Shown: positions 27,899 through 37,528, counted from the stretch's first letter. The stretch: 64,000 nucleotides of DNA from Flavipsychrobacter sp964461535 (GCA_964461535.1 CAYWUY010000002.1:1-64000); one strand, 5' to 3'. Translations and numbers: made by a program. Notes: generated by a model not told the origin, from the letters alone.

Positions 27899-28574
27899 GC
27901 CCGATATACTAATAATAGATGACGAGGCAGCTATAAGAAAACTGCTAGAGATAACCTTGCAAAGTCAGGACTATACAGTAATATCGGCGGCAAGCGGTAG
28001 AGAGGGACTGGCATTGGTGGCCAATAGAGCACCCAAGCTAGTATTGTTAGATATAGGCTTGCCAGACTTGTCGGGGCATGAGGTGTTGCAAGAATTAAGG
28101 CAATGGTATGCAGGGCCGGTAATAATACTATCGGTGCAGAATGATGAAGAAAGTGTGGTGAAAGCATTGGATAGCGGCGCTAATGACTATTTGACGAAGC
28201 CATTTAGGTCGGGGGAGTTATTAGCCAGAATTAGAACTGCATTAAGAACTATAACTGATGTTAATACTGTAGAGCCTGTGTATACTTTTGGTTTGCTAAA
28301 GTTGGATATGCAGTCTAGAGCGGTAACCAAGCAAGATGTACCTGTAAAGCTTACCGCTACAGAGTATGATTTGCTGGTATTGTTTGTGAAAAATGAGGGT
28401 AGGGTATTAACACATCCGTATATACTGAAAACCATATGGGGTGCAGGATATGAAGAGCAAACACAATACTTGAGAGTATTTATAGGACAATTGCGCAAGA
28501 AAATTGAAACTGATTATAATCATCCGCACCATATAGTAACAGAGAGTGGTGTAGGATATCGCTTCGTGAGTTAA
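27891..28574 (+). CDS. KdpE-like OmpR-family response regulator
   Basis: A 227-residue regulator: a receiver domain with acidic pocket IIDDE, phosphorylated aspartate in LVLLDIGLPDLSG and conserved lysine in DYLTKPF, then a winged-helix DNA-binding domain (TATEYDLLVLF...YLRVFIGQLRKKIE and the final VGYRFV hairpin). The ILSVQNDEESVVKALDSGANDY stretch is typical of KdpE. It overlaps its kinase and lies 24 nt upstream of kup. No kdpFABC genes are in the window. Confidence 0.92.
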   Translation: MSKPDILIIDDEAAIRKLLEITLQSQDYTVISAASGREGLALVANRAPKLVLLDIGLPDLSGHEVLQELRQWYAGPVIILSVQNDEESVVKALDSGANDYLTKPFRSGELLARIRTALRTITDVNTVEPVYTFGLLKLDMQSRAVTKQDVPVKLTATEYDLLVLFVKNEGRVLTHPYILKTIWGAGYEEQTQYLRVFIGQLRKKIETDYNHPHHIVTESGVGYRFVS

Positions 28575-28598
28575 TCTAATTTTTTAAATATTTATTTT

Positions 28599-30584
28599 AT
28601 GGAGTCAGGTCATAAGGCACTGAACAAGGTTTCTATTGCCACATTGATGGTAGCACTAGGTATTATTTACGGAGATATTGGTACTAGTCCGCTGTATGCA
28701 TTGCGAGCGGTAATAGGTGATAGACCTATTAGTGAGCTATTGGTATATGGAGGGGTGTCGTGTATATTTTGGACATTGGTTTTTCAAACGAGCGTGAAGT
28801 ATATATGGATAACACTACAGGCAGATAACCAGGGTGAAGGTGGTGTGTTTTCGTTATATGCGCTAGTGAGAAGGTATAGTAAATACTTAGTGATACCTAC
28901 TATACTAGGCGCCACTACTTTACTGGCAGATGGTATTATAACTCCGCCTATTTCGGTAGCATCAGCTATTGAGGGTTTAGGTAGTGTTAAGGGCTTGGAA
29001 AATGTATTTGTGGCAGGCAATAACCTGACGGTGGGTATAGTAGTAGCCATATTGTCACTACTGTTTTTCTTTCAAAGATTTGGTACACAATCTATAGGTA
29101 AGTTTTTTGGCCCTATAATGTTTTTGTGGTTTTTGATGCTCTTCGTCATTGGTGGTAGCCAAATACTATTGCATATAGATGTATTGAAAGCGCTGAATCC
29201 ATACTATGCTTATAGCTTGCTAACGCAGTATCCAAAGGGGTTTTGGTTGTTAGGTGCAGTGTTCTTATGTACTACGGGTGCTGAAGCGCTGTACTCTGAT
29301 CTTGGTCATTGTGGGATAAAGAACATCAGAATAACTTGGATGTTTGTAAAAGTAAGTTTGGTGGCAAGCTATCTTGGTCAGGCAGCATATATTATGCACT
29401 CAGGCCGCACTGTGATGGGCGGAGATAATCCGTTTTTTGCAATAATGCCGGAGTGGTTTTTACTGCCAAGTATTATATTGGCTACGCTGGCTACTATTAT
29501 AGCATCGCAAGCATTAATAAGCGGTTCGTTTACATTAATAAGTGAGGCTGTGCACTTGAATTTTTGGCCTAGAGTAAGCATGAGGCAACCTACTGAAATA
29601 AAAGGCCAAGTGTATATACCAAGTGTAAATACAATACTATGGATAGGCTGTGTGCTGATGATAGTATATTTTAAAACATCGACCCACATGGAGGCAGCCT
29701 ACGGCTTTTCTATTACAGTAGCTATGTTGATGACTACATACCTTTTATACTTTTACTTAAACTATATTAAGAAATGGAATAAACTAGCTATAGTGCTATT
29801 GATGCTTGTTTTTGTAGTGGTAGAGTCTTCGTTTTTTATAGCAAATGTGGCTAAGATAAAAGAGCGTTGGATGTTCTTGTTTTTTGAATTGTTTATTTTC
29901 TTAACCATGTATATATGGTATAAGGGAAGAAAGGTAAATAATAGGTTTGTGAAGTTTGTAGACTTAGGTAAATATGCTACTGCTTTACAACAGTTGAGTG
30001 TAGATACTAGTATTCCTAAATTCAGCACACACCTAGTTTATTTAACTAAGGCTAACACTAATCATGAAGTAGAAGAAAAGATAGTGAACTCTATATTGTC
30101 TAGGCAGCCCAAACGTGCAGATGTTTATTGGCTGCTACACATACACAGAACTGCAGAGCCTTACACCATGGAGTATGATGTGGTGGAATTGGTGGCACAA
30201 AAAGTAATTAAAATAAACATCAGTTTAGGATTTAGAGTGCAGCCTAAAACTGAATTGTACTATAAAAAGATATTGCAAGAACTGATTGCTGAAAAGCAGT
30301 TGCTTCCAGAGAGTGTGAGTTGTGGTGCCAAGTACTGCGATCAGCATGACTTCAAATTTGTAGTTATAGAGAAATTTTTATCGGTAGAAAATGAGTTTAC
30401 ATTAAAAGATGGATTGCTACTACAAACCTATATGATGTTGAGGCAGATGGCACAACAAGATGAAAAAGCATTTGGGTTAGATAAAAGCGATGTGGTGACA
30501 GAGTATGTGCCAATAGTATATCAATCAGCATCGGTATTTGAACTAAAAAGAGTTGTAAATAAAAAAGCATTACAAGCAAACTAA
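28599..30584 (+). CDS. kup: KUP/HAK/KT potassium transporter
   Basis: A 661-residue membrane protein with about 12 transmembrane helices in the first 460 residues and a soluble C-terminal domain. The signature GIIYGDIGTSPLYALR is near residues 22-37, followed by the QADNQGEGG motif that lines the ion path. The family takes up potassium with protons at the inner membrane. It lies between a KdpDE-like pair and an outer-membrane porin (4 nt downstream), one operon for potassium uptake across both membranes (inference). Confidence 0.95.
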   Translation: MESGHKALNKVSIATLMVALGIIYGDIGTSPLYALRAVIGDRPISELLVYGGVSCIFWTLVFQTSVKYIWITLQADNQGEGGVFSLYALVRRYSKYLVIPTILGATTLLADGIITPPISVASAIEGLGSVKGLENVFVAGNNLTVGIVVAILSLLFFFQRFGTQSIGKFFGPIMFLWFLMLFVIGGSQILLHIDVLKALNPYYAYSLLTQYPKGFWLLGAVFLCTTGAEALYSDLGHCGIKNIRITWMFVKVSLVASYLGQAAYIMHSGRTVMGGDNPFFAIMPEWFLLPSIILATLATIIASQALISGSFTLISEAVHLNFWPRVSMRQPTEIKGQVYIPSVNTILWIGCVLMIVYFKTSTHMEAAYGFSITVAMLMTTYLLYFYLNYIKKWNKLAIVLLMLVFVVVESSFFIANVAKIKERWMFLFFELFIFLTMYIWYKGRKVNNRFVKFVDLGKYATALQQLSVDTSIPKFSTHLVYLTKANTNHEVEEKIVNSILSRQPKRADVYWLLHIHRTAEPYTMEYDVVELVAQKVIKINISLGFRVQPKTELYYKKILQELIAEKQLLPESVSCGAKYCDQHDFKFVVIEKFLSVENEFTLKDGLLLQTYMMLRQMAQQDEKAFGLDKSDVVTEYVPIVYQSASVFELKRVVNKKALQAN

Positions 30585-30588
30585 GCAT

Positions 30589-31923
30589 ATGAAGCATACA
30601 TTACGCACCTTACTATTATCATTAGTAACCGGTAGTGCCATAGCGCAAGTGCCAATGGCAGAGATAGACAGTTTTGAAGTAGCTACATTAAAAACAGCCA
30701 CACCAGACTATAGCTGGGTGCAGGGTAATAATAGGCAAACAAAATCGGTATTGGAAAGTAAATACTTTACCGGTGGTGTAACTATGGATATGAATTATAA
30801 CTACAATTTTAATAACCCTAAAGACCATACTAACTGTGGTAGTACTGCTACGTTTAGAAGCAATGAGTTGAATTTGTCTTACATAGAGGCGGGTGGTGAA
30901 TTTCATGATGAAGCTAGTGGTGCCAGAGGTAAACTGATGTTGCAGTTTGGTACTAGAGCAACGGGTATTCCTAGAAATGATAACTCGGGCTTGAGGGGGC
31001 AATATGACTTGTATAATGCACTAAGGTATGTAACGGAAGCCTATACAGGTATGCACCTTAACAAAATGAAAGGTGTGAATATAGATGTGGGTATATTCAA
31101 GTCTTATGTTGGCTTACTGTCTTATAATAATTTTGAGAACTGGAATTATCAACCTTCTTATACCTCTGATAACACGCCATGGTTTTTTACCGGTGCAAGA
31201 GTACAGATGTTTCCTACAGATAAATTGAAAGTGGAGATATGGATAGTTAACGGCTGGCAGAGCTATGCAATGTATAACGAATTGCCAGGGCTAGGCTATC
31301 AAATACAATGGAGGCCAAATGGAACGGTATCGGTAATGTCGAGCTCGTATGTAGGATGGGACACTCCGCTAAAAGATAGCAGATTAAGATTTCATACAGA
31401 TAACAGTATTATAAAAAAGTATTGGGATAGGCCAGAGTCATTCATAAGTAAGGCTGCATTTTCATTAACAGGAGATTTAGGCTTTGAGAATGGAGATGGT
31501 GTTTCGGGTTTTAAAGATATGGGTAACTCTAAGACGCAATATTTCTTAAGCGGTATGTTTTACAACCGTTTTTGGTTAGGTAAACAAGGGCATTGGGCAT
31601 TTACATTTGGTGGAGGTTATATAGATAACCCGGGTAGATATTTGGCTTTGTTGCCTGCGGGTAGTGGTGTGCTTACACAGAATCCGGGCGATAAATTTGA
31701 AGGATGGGATGCAAGTGCTAATTTTCAGTATATGCCTAATGAGCATATAACCTTTGGTTTTGAGTTTGTAACACGTCATGCATCGGTACCTTATTTTTCT
31801 GGTCGTGGTGGTGTAACATCGGACAACGGCTGGAATCCGCCAATAGGCAGCACTGCTAATTTTGTTCCGGATTTGGTAAAAGATGAAAACAGGATAATAG
31901 TATCTAGTATTTTTAGATTCTAG
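30589..31923 (+). CDS. outer-membrane porin, OmpL-like (BBP2 family)
   Basis: A 444-residue protein with signal peptide MKHTLRTLLLSLVTGSAIAQ and beta strands to a final IIVSSIFRF, the aromatic C-terminus used by the outer-membrane assembly machinery. Family features are SYIEAGGEF, the FKSYVGLLSYNNFENWNYQPSYTSDNTPWFFTG region (split, residues about 166-198) and VEIWIVNGWQSY. These match the putative beta-barrel porin-2 (OmpL-like) group. As the last gene of the kup operon, it may let potassium through the outer membrane (inference). It ends 24 nt before a terminator. Confidence 0.85.
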   Translation: MKHTLRTLLLSLVTGSAIAQVPMAEIDSFEVATLKTATPDYSWVQGNNRQTKSVLESKYFTGGVTMDMNYNYNFNNPKDHTNCGSTATFRSNELNLSYIEAGGEFHDEASGARGKLMLQFGTRATGIPRNDNSGLRGQYDLYNALRYVTEAYTGMHLNKMKGVNIDVGIFKSYVGLLSYNNFENWNYQPSYTSDNTPWFFTGARVQMFPTDKLKVEIWIVNGWQSYAMYNELPGLGYQIQWRPNGTVSVMSSSYVGWDTPLKDSRLRFHTDNSIIKKYWDRPESFISKAAFSLTGDLGFENGDGVSGFKDMGNSKTQYFLSGMFYNRFWLGKQGHWAFTFGGGYIDNPGRYLALLPAGSGVLTQNPGDKFEGWDASANFQYMPNEHITFGFEFVTRHASVPYFSGRGGVTSDNGWNPPIGSTANFVPDLVKDENRIIVSSIFRF

Positions 31924-31947
31924 AACCTTATAAAATGACATAAAGAG

Positions 31948-31978
31948 TAGCACAGCCGATGGTTGTGCTATTTTTTTT
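31948..31978. terminator. terminator of the potassium operon
   Basis: 10-bp stem with one G-U pair (TAGCACAGCC at 31948-31957, loop GAT, partner 31961-31970), then eight T. The stop codon of the convergent sigma factor gene lies within the stem. Confidence 0.88.
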
Positions 31979-32570
31979 GCTCGTTATAATAGTCGGAAAG
32001 TATTTTTCTAAGGTTGGCTTTGGCGCGCTGTAGAGTACTTTCTACTGCTTTTAGCGACATATTCATGATGTCGACTATTTGCTTTTGTGGTAGCTCTTCA
32101 ATGTGTGCCAATATGAAAATGGTCTTCTGGTTTTCGGGGAGTTGTTCTATGGCTTTGTATAAATAACTTGCTTTTTCTCTGTTTTCGGCCAGAATGCCCG
32201 GGTGGATAAAATTAGTAGTGTTGTTGTGTTCTAGTTTTGTTTCTTCCCCACCTTGAAAAATGATGCTTATGAAGCCGAACCTTTTTTTGCGCTGAGTGCT
32301 TCTAATATGGTCGAGACATTTATTTACGGTGATTCGGTATATCCATGTAGATAAACTAGAGTTTTGATTGAAGGATGCTATGGAGCGAAAGATGGTAATA
32401 AAAACCTCCTGTGCTATATCTTGCGCTATAGCTTCAGATGAGACCATGTTCAGGGCGGTGCTGTATACTTTCTTCTCATATTCTGCTACCAACTGCCTAA
32501 AAGCTGCTTCATCGCCATTAATCAAATCTGTAATGAAACTCTGTATATGTAATGTTTTTATTAGGTGCAA
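31968..32570 (-). CDS. ECF-type RNA polymerase sigma factor
   Basis: A 200-residue sigma-70 family factor with region 2 (AQDIAQEVFITIFRSIASF and STWIYRITVNKCLDHIRS, residues about 57-100) and region 4 with a helix-turn-helix (ELPQKQIVDIMNMSLKAVESTLQRAKANL, about 156-184). The frame has no upstream ATG or GTG; the first usable start is a TTG at 32570 and the first internal Met is far inside. No anti-sigma gene is adjacent on either side, so its signal is unknown. Convergent with the porin and divergent from the efflux operon. Confidence 0.88.
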   Translation of the reverse strand: MHLIKTLHIQSFITDLINGDEAAFRQLVAEYEKKVYSTALNMVSSEAIAQDIAQEVFITIFRSIASFNQNSSLSTWIYRITVNKCLDHIRSTQRKKRFGFISIIFQGGEETKLEHNNTTNFIHPGILAENREKASYLYKAIEQLPENQKTIFILAHIEELPQKQIVDIMNMSLKAVESTLQRAKANLRKILSDYYNEQKK

Positions 32571-32676
32571 TATATCTAAAATATTGTGGTAATTATAAAC
32601 TATTGTTAATCATGTGGTTAATGAAAATGTGGTGAGTAGGTGAATTGATGTAGGTTAGTTTCTGTGTTAAATTTAA

Positions 32677-32715
32677 TTAAACGTTTGTTTAATTTTAAAC
32701 AAGTGTTTAATTTTG
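32677..32715 (+). promoter_or_regulatory. efflux operon promoter with two matching TetR operators
   Basis: The promoter is TTTG (32684-32687), 20 nt, TAATTTTG (32708-32715), an exact consensus fit. Two palindromes of the form TTAAAC-4 nt-GTTTAA lie on it: 32677-32692 covers the -33 element and 32695-32710 covers the start of the -7 box (18 bp between centres). This is the expected layout for repression by the TetR protein encoded just downstream. Confidence 0.75.
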
Positions 32716-32722
32716 TGTTGTT

Positions 32723-33367
32723 ATGGAAGCAACAGAACCAGTATATAGTGATAAACAGAAGGCAATTCTGGACGCTGCTGAAGAGTTGTTTGCTTTGAAC
32801 GGATTTAATGGAACCTCGGTAAGGGATATAGCTAATAAGGCAGATGTTAACGTGGCTATGATATCGTACTACTTTGGTTCTAAGGATAAACTACTAGAAG
32901 CATTATTTGAGAGGAGTACTTTTAAAATAAGACTTAAAGTAGAGTATCTATTAAATGATAAGTCAACAAGTCCGCTTGAGAAAGTGAATATTTTGATAGA
33001 TGACTACATAGACAAGTTCTTACAAAAGCAACAATTTCATGCTATTATGTATAGAGAGCAAATGCTTGAAAAAGACTCGGTGATTACGGCACTCATATTT
33101 GACCTGAAGATGAAAAATATGGAGAGCATTAAGCAATTGATACATGAAGGGCAAAAGACAGGCGCATTTAAAAAGAATATAGACATCAGCTTGATGATGA
33201 CAACAATGGTAGGCACCGTTAGCCACATGATGACCTCAAAGCTATTCTATAAAAAGATTAACCATTTAGAGCATTTATCTGAAGCTGATTTTATGAAGCA
33301 CATCAGAAAAAAGCTCAGTTTTCACTTAAAGTACTTATTTAAACAAATTCTTACCAATGAGGCATAA
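32723..33367 (+). CDS. TetR/AcrR-family transcriptional regulator
   Basis: A 214-residue repressor-type protein. The N-terminal helix-turn-helix is clear: ILDAAEELFALNGFNGTSVRDIANKADVNVAMISYYFGSKDKLLEAL, residues about 15-61 (split across the text). The C-terminal ligand domain is helical with a PADR-unlike, AcrR-like layout. It is the first gene of an operon with tolC-, hlyD- and MFS-type genes; the tolC gene starts 11 nt before its stop. Two identical-form operators in its own promoter suggest it represses the whole operon and is released by an exported drug or metabolite (inference). The start is 7 nt after the -7 box. Confidence 0.9.
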   Translation: MEATEPVYSDKQKAILDAAEELFALNGFNGTSVRDIANKADVNVAMISYYFGSKDKLLEALFERSTFKIRLKVEYLLNDKSTSPLEKVNILIDDYIDKFLQKQQFHAIMYREQMLEKDSVITALIFDLKMKNMESIKQLIHEGQKTGAFKKNIDISLMMTTMVGTVSHMMTSKLFYKKINHLEHLSEADFMKHIRKKLSFHLKYLFKQILTNEA

Positions 33368-34700
33368 AAAACAGATCATTAGCATGATAGTAGGTATTGC
33401 CCTGCTGCCCATGCTAGGCTATGCACAAGAGAGTGCTAAGCGCAATTTGAGCTTAGACGAGGCTATATCGTTAAGCTTGCAGAATAATAAAACACTACAA
33501 CTAAATGCCGCTAAAGTAGCTGAGGCTGTTGCTAATCAGCATGAAGCATGGGAGCGTCATTTGCCTGATTTTAAAGTCAGCGGTTCTTATTTAAGAGTAA
33601 ACAATCCTGATGTAGATTTTAAACTAAAGTTGGGTAGTAGTGGTTCGTCTTCGGGAGGTAGTAGTAGCGGAGGTTCTACCCCTAAGGTAGAGTCGGCTGC
33701 ATATGGTATGGCATCGGCATCGTTACCCTTGTTTAGCGGATTGAGGATAAAGTATGGAGTAGAGTCTGCTAAGTATTTAACAGAAGCTGCTAAGATGGAT
33801 GCTGCTTACGATAAAGAAGATGTAGTGCAAAATACTATAGCAGCATATGCCAATTTATTCAAGGCGCAACAGACTGTATATTTAATACAAGAGAATTTAA
33901 AACAACAACAGCAACGTGTAAAAGACTTTAGTAACCTAGAGCAAAACGGGGTGTTGGCAATGAATGATTTGCTAAAGGCGCAGTTGCAACAGTCTAACAT
34001 AGAACTGTCTTTGCTAGATGCGCAGAATAACTACAATATAACATGCGTAAACATGTCGTTGATGTTGGGATTAGACGAGCACACACAGTTTGTTGCAGAC
34101 TCTAATGCTTTTAAACCAACGGTATCTACCACAACAGTAACAGAGTGGGAGCAGCAAGCTGCACAAAATAGAAGCGACTTAAAATCTATAGGGCTAAAAG
34201 AAAAAGCAGTGGCAACATCGGTAAAGGCTGCAAAGGGTGAATACTATCCCGGAGTGGCACTTACAGGCGGTTATATAGCACTTGATGTGCCTAATGTATT
34301 AACCGTAACTAATGCACTAAATGCCGGCATAGGCTTACAATACAATCTATCGTCTCTATGGAAAACTAAGAGCAAAATAGATGCTGCTAAAGCCAGACTA
34401 CAGCAAATGGAGATTAATGAAAAAATGCTGAATGATAGAATACACATACAAATCAATCAGGCGTATGAAGGTTATCTGCTGGCATTGAAAAAAATAGATG
34501 TTTATGTAAAGGCAGTAAATCAAGCTACTGAGAATTATAGAATAACTAAGAATAAATATGATAACAACCTTGTGACAACAACTGACCTGCTAGATGCAGA
34601 TGTGGCATTGTTGCAAGCAAAACTTAATTACTCATTTTCTAAAGCAGATGCTGCAACTGCCTATGCCAAATTGCAACAAGCAGCAGGTGTTTTAAATTAA
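33357..34700 (+). CDS. TolC-family outer-membrane efflux protein
   Basis: A 447-residue protein with signal peptide ending MLGYAQ. Two copies of the outer-membrane efflux protein repeat are visible, each starting with the helical pattern seen in ISLSLQNNKTLQLNAAKVAEA and in the second half (DLKSIGLKEKAVATSVKAAKGEYYPGV). A Gly/Ser-rich loop (SSGSSSGGSSSGG, about 97-112) lies in the first beta region. It forms the trimeric outer-membrane channel for the HlyD and MFS proteins encoded next. It overlaps the TetR gene by 11 nt. Confidence 0.92.
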   Translation: MRHKKQIISMIVGIALLPMLGYAQESAKRNLSLDEAISLSLQNNKTLQLNAAKVAEAVANQHEAWERHLPDFKVSGSYLRVNNPDVDFKLKLGSSGSSSGGSSSGGSTPKVESAAYGMASASLPLFSGLRIKYGVESAKYLTEAAKMDAAYDKEDVVQNTIAAYANLFKAQQTVYLIQENLKQQQQRVKDFSNLEQNGVLAMNDLLKAQLQQSNIELSLLDAQNNYNITCVNMSLMLGLDEHTQFVADSNAFKPTVSTTTVTEWEQQAAQNRSDLKSIGLKEKAVATSVKAAKGEYYPGVALTGGYIALDVPNVLTVTNALNAGIGLQYNLSSLWKTKSKIDAAKARLQQMEINEKMLNDRIHIQINQAYEGYLLALKKIDVYVKAVNQATENYRITKNKYDNNLVTTTDLLDADVALLQAKLNYSFSKADAATAYAKLQQAAGVLN

Positions 34701-34745
34701 TACATATTCACTACATCATTAACAAATAAAAATACTCAACTACAT

Positions 34746-35855
34746 ATGTCGAACGTAGAACAAAATATGGATCAAGCTGTTGAAGCTCCTAAGAAGAAAA
34801 ATAAAGTATTCCCGATAGTATTAAGTGTATTGGTATTAGCCGGAGGTACATTCGGTATTAATAAATATATACATGCACAGCACCACGAAGAGACTGATAA
34901 TGCTCAGGTGGAATCTAACATCAGCCCGGTAATACCGCGTATAGGCGGATATATAACCGAGATAAGAGTAAAAGATAACCAACGTGTGCGCAAAGGGGAT
35001 ACGCTTATCATACTAGATAACAGACCAGAGTTGATACAAGTGCAACAAATGGAAGCTGCGCTAAACTCAACTAAAAATAGTTTGACTGTGGCGCAGGCTA
35101 ATACAAGTGCATCTAAAGCAACTGTAAGTACTTATCAGGCTAATATAGCTACAGTAGATGCACAGATAGAAGCTGCTAAAATAACCCTACGCAGAGCGTC
35201 GCAAGATTATGACCGTTATAGTAACTTGATAAAAGACCATTCTATAACTCAGCAACAATTTGAGCAAGCAGAAGCAGCTAAGCAAAGTGCAGAAAAACAA
35301 TTGTCGGTATTAGAAGAGCAGAAAAAATCTGTAATGCGCCAAATGAGTGCTGCTAGCTCTCAAAGTACAGCAGTGGGTGAGCAGGTGAGTGTAGTTAGTG
35401 CTACCATACAACAGAAAGAGGCTGACTTAGAAAATGCAAAATTGAATTTGTCATACACAGTTATAACTGCACCCGAAGATGGTTATGTATCTAAGGTGGG
35501 TGTGCAAATAGGACAGCTAGTGCAAGCGGGACAAAACTTATTTAATGTGGTTTCTGCTGACCAACCTTGGGTGGTAGCTAACTTTAAAGAAACACAGATG
35601 GATAAAATTCGTCCGGGACAAAGAGTAATAGTGCATGTAGATGCTGTGCCTGATCATGAGTTTGTAGCTAAAGTGAGTTCTATATCTCCTGCTACCGGTG
35701 CACGTTTTGCTTTATTGCCTCCGGATAATGCATCGGGCAACTTTGTGAAAACAGTACAAAGATTACCAGTGAAAATAGAGTTTACTGAGAACGATCAGTT
35801 TATAAAAACATTGCGTGCAGGTATGAACGTGTATGTTGATGTACATCTTGATTAA
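34746..35855 (+). CDS. HlyD/EmrA-type membrane fusion protein
   Basis: A 369-residue adaptor with one N-terminal transmembrane helix (about 20-42), a biotinyl-lipoyl-like half (PRIGGYITEIRVKDNQRVRKGDTL) and its partner (VITAPEDGYVSKVGVQIGQLVQAGQNL). A long alpha-hairpin coiled coil lies between them (about 100-225). The C-terminal beta-barrel is seen in MDKIRPGQRVIVHVDA. It bridges the MFS pump in the inner membrane and the TolC-like channel. It is 45 nt downstream of the tolC-type gene. Confidence 0.92.
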   Translation: MSNVEQNMDQAVEAPKKKNKVFPIVLSVLVLAGGTFGINKYIHAQHHEETDNAQVESNISPVIPRIGGYITEIRVKDNQRVRKGDTLIILDNRPELIQVQQMEAALNSTKNSLTVAQANTSASKATVSTYQANIATVDAQIEAAKITLRRASQDYDRYSNLIKDHSITQQQFEQAEAAKQSAEKQLSVLEEQKKSVMRQMSAASSQSTAVGEQVSVVSATIQQKEADLENAKLNLSYTVITAPEDGYVSKVGVQIGQLVQAGQNLFNVVSADQPWVVANFKETQMDKIRPGQRVIVHVDAVPDHEFVAKVSSISPATGARFALLPPDNASGNFVKTVQRLPVKIEFTENDQFIKTLRAGMNVYVDVHLD

Positions 35856-35902
35856 TCATCTTATCACCATCGGCTAAGGATGCCGAGCAAACATTATTAT
35901 TA

Positions 35903-37477
35903 ATGGAAGATTTAGTTGAATACGGATCGAGGCGGGTAATTATCACCATAACAGCAATATTTTGCGCGTTACTAGAGATAGTAGATACCACCATCGTGAA
36001 CGTGGCCTTAAATGATATGAAGGGTAACCTGGGTGCCACACTAAGCGAGGTGAGCTGGGTGATAACTGCATACGCCATAGGAAACGTAATAGTAGTGCCA
36101 ATGACCAGTTGGTTGTCGGCACAGTTTGGAAGAAGGAACTACTTTGCCGCATCTATCATCATATTTACAGTATGCTCTTTTTTGTGTGGTAATGCAGATG
36201 GTATATGGGAGTTGGTATTGTTCCGCTTTATACAAGGCCTAGGTGGAGGTGCGCTACTAGTGACATCGCAAACCATAATTACAGAAAGTTATCCGCCGGA
36301 AAAGAGAGGAATGGCACAAGCCATATATGGATTGGGTGTAATTATTGGTCCTACACTTGGTCCGCCATTAGGTGGTTATATAGTAGACCACTATAGCTGG
36401 CCTTATATTTTCTACATTAACATACCTATTGGTGTTATAGCCGCATTACTAACTATGGAGTATGTTCGTAGTCCTAAGTATGCCGAGAAAAAATCTACTA
36501 GAGAGATAGATTTCTTAGGTATAGGTTTATTGGCATTGGCAGTTGGTTCTTTACAGTATGTATTAGAGAAAGGTCAGGAAGATGATTGGTTTACTGACAC
36601 AACAATAACTGTATTGGCTGTTACATCAGCTTTGAGCTTCTTCTTCTTTATATGGAGAGAGTTGACCACTCCAAATCCTATTGTGGATTTAAGAGTATTG
36701 AAGAACGGTAATTTAAGGGTGGGTACTATACTATCATTCATACTTGGGTTTGGGTTGTATGGTTCTACGTTTATAATACCTATATACCTACAAAGTATAC
36801 TACACTGGACGCCTGAGCAGGCAGGTATGCTGATGGTGCCTGCGGCACTGACTACTGCATTTATGATGCCTATAATAGGGCAGCTGTTGCAGAAGGGTGC
36901 TAAACCACAATTGCTGGTGTCGATAGGTATGTTGGTGTTCTTTGTGTATAGTATGTGGGGTTATTTTATACTAACACCAGATACCGGAAAAGAGGCTTTT
37001 TCGTGGATGCTAATAGTGCGTGGTATGGGTATGGGTATGTTATTTATACCTATTACTGCCTTGTCTCTATCGTCATTAAAAGGACAGCAAATAGGACAGG
37101 GGGCAGCGTTTACAGGTATGATGCGTCAGTTGGGTGGTTCTTTTGGTATAGCAGTAATTACTACCTATATGAGCAGGCAGAATGTGGTGCACAGAAATGA
37201 TTTGATATCGCATCTATCTACCAGCGACCCTAATGTGCAAAATAGGATTATGGGTATGCAGCACAACTTTATGGCTAAGGGTATGTCGGGCGATCAAGCG
37301 TTGGGTAGTGCCTATAAGATGATGGAATATTCTGTGGGTACCCAGGCTGCTGTATTGTCATATATGGATGTGTTTATGTTTATAGGCGTTATTTTCTTAG
37401 TATGTATACCATTTGTATTGATGGTGAAAACTAAAAAAAGTAAAGAGAAAGTAGATCTTTCGGAGGCTATGCACTAA
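35903..37477 (+). CDS. DHA2-family MFS efflux pump (EmrB-like)
   Basis: A 524-residue transporter with about 14 helices. The first helix carries ALLEIVDTTIVNVAL, the DHA2 signature; motif A is in WLSAQFGRRNYF and motif C in GLGVIIGPTLGPPLGG. Members expel lipophilic drugs using the proton gradient. It is the final gene of the TetR-TolC-HlyD-MFS operon, giving a complete three-part efflux system across both membranes. Substrate not predictable. Followed by a terminator. Confidence 0.94.
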   Translation: MEDLVEYGSRRVIITITAIFCALLEIVDTTIVNVALNDMKGNLGATLSEVSWVITAYAIGNVIVVPMTSWLSAQFGRRNYFAASIIIFTVCSFLCGNADGIWELVLFRFIQGLGGGALLVTSQTIITESYPPEKRGMAQAIYGLGVIIGPTLGPPLGGYIVDHYSWPYIFYINIPIGVIAALLTMEYVRSPKYAEKKSTREIDFLGIGLLALAVGSLQYVLEKGQEDDWFTDTTITVLAVTSALSFFFFIWRELTTPNPIVDLRVLKNGNLRVGTILSFILGFGLYGSTFIIPIYLQSILHWTPEQAGMLMVPAALTTAFMMPIIGQLLQKGAKPQLLVSIGMLVFFVYSMWGYFILTPDTGKEAFSWMLIVRGMGMGMLFIPITALSLSSLKGQQIGQGAAFTGMMRQLGGSFGIAVITTYMSRQNVVHRNDLISHLSTSDPNVQNRIMGMQHNFMAKGMSGDQALGSAYKMMEYSVGTQAAVLSYMDVFMFIGVIFLVCIPFVLMVKTKKSKEKVDLSEAMH

Positions 37478-37500
37478 TAGTGGTGCAATTTCAGATAAGG

Positions 37501-37528
37501 AAACGGGTGGCGCATGCTGCCCGTTTTT
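37501..37528 (+). terminator. efflux operon terminator
   Basis: 11-bp stem with two G-U pairs (AAACGGGTGGC at 37501-37511, partner 37516-37526), GCAT loop and a T-run, 24 nt past the MFS stop. Confidence 0.85.
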
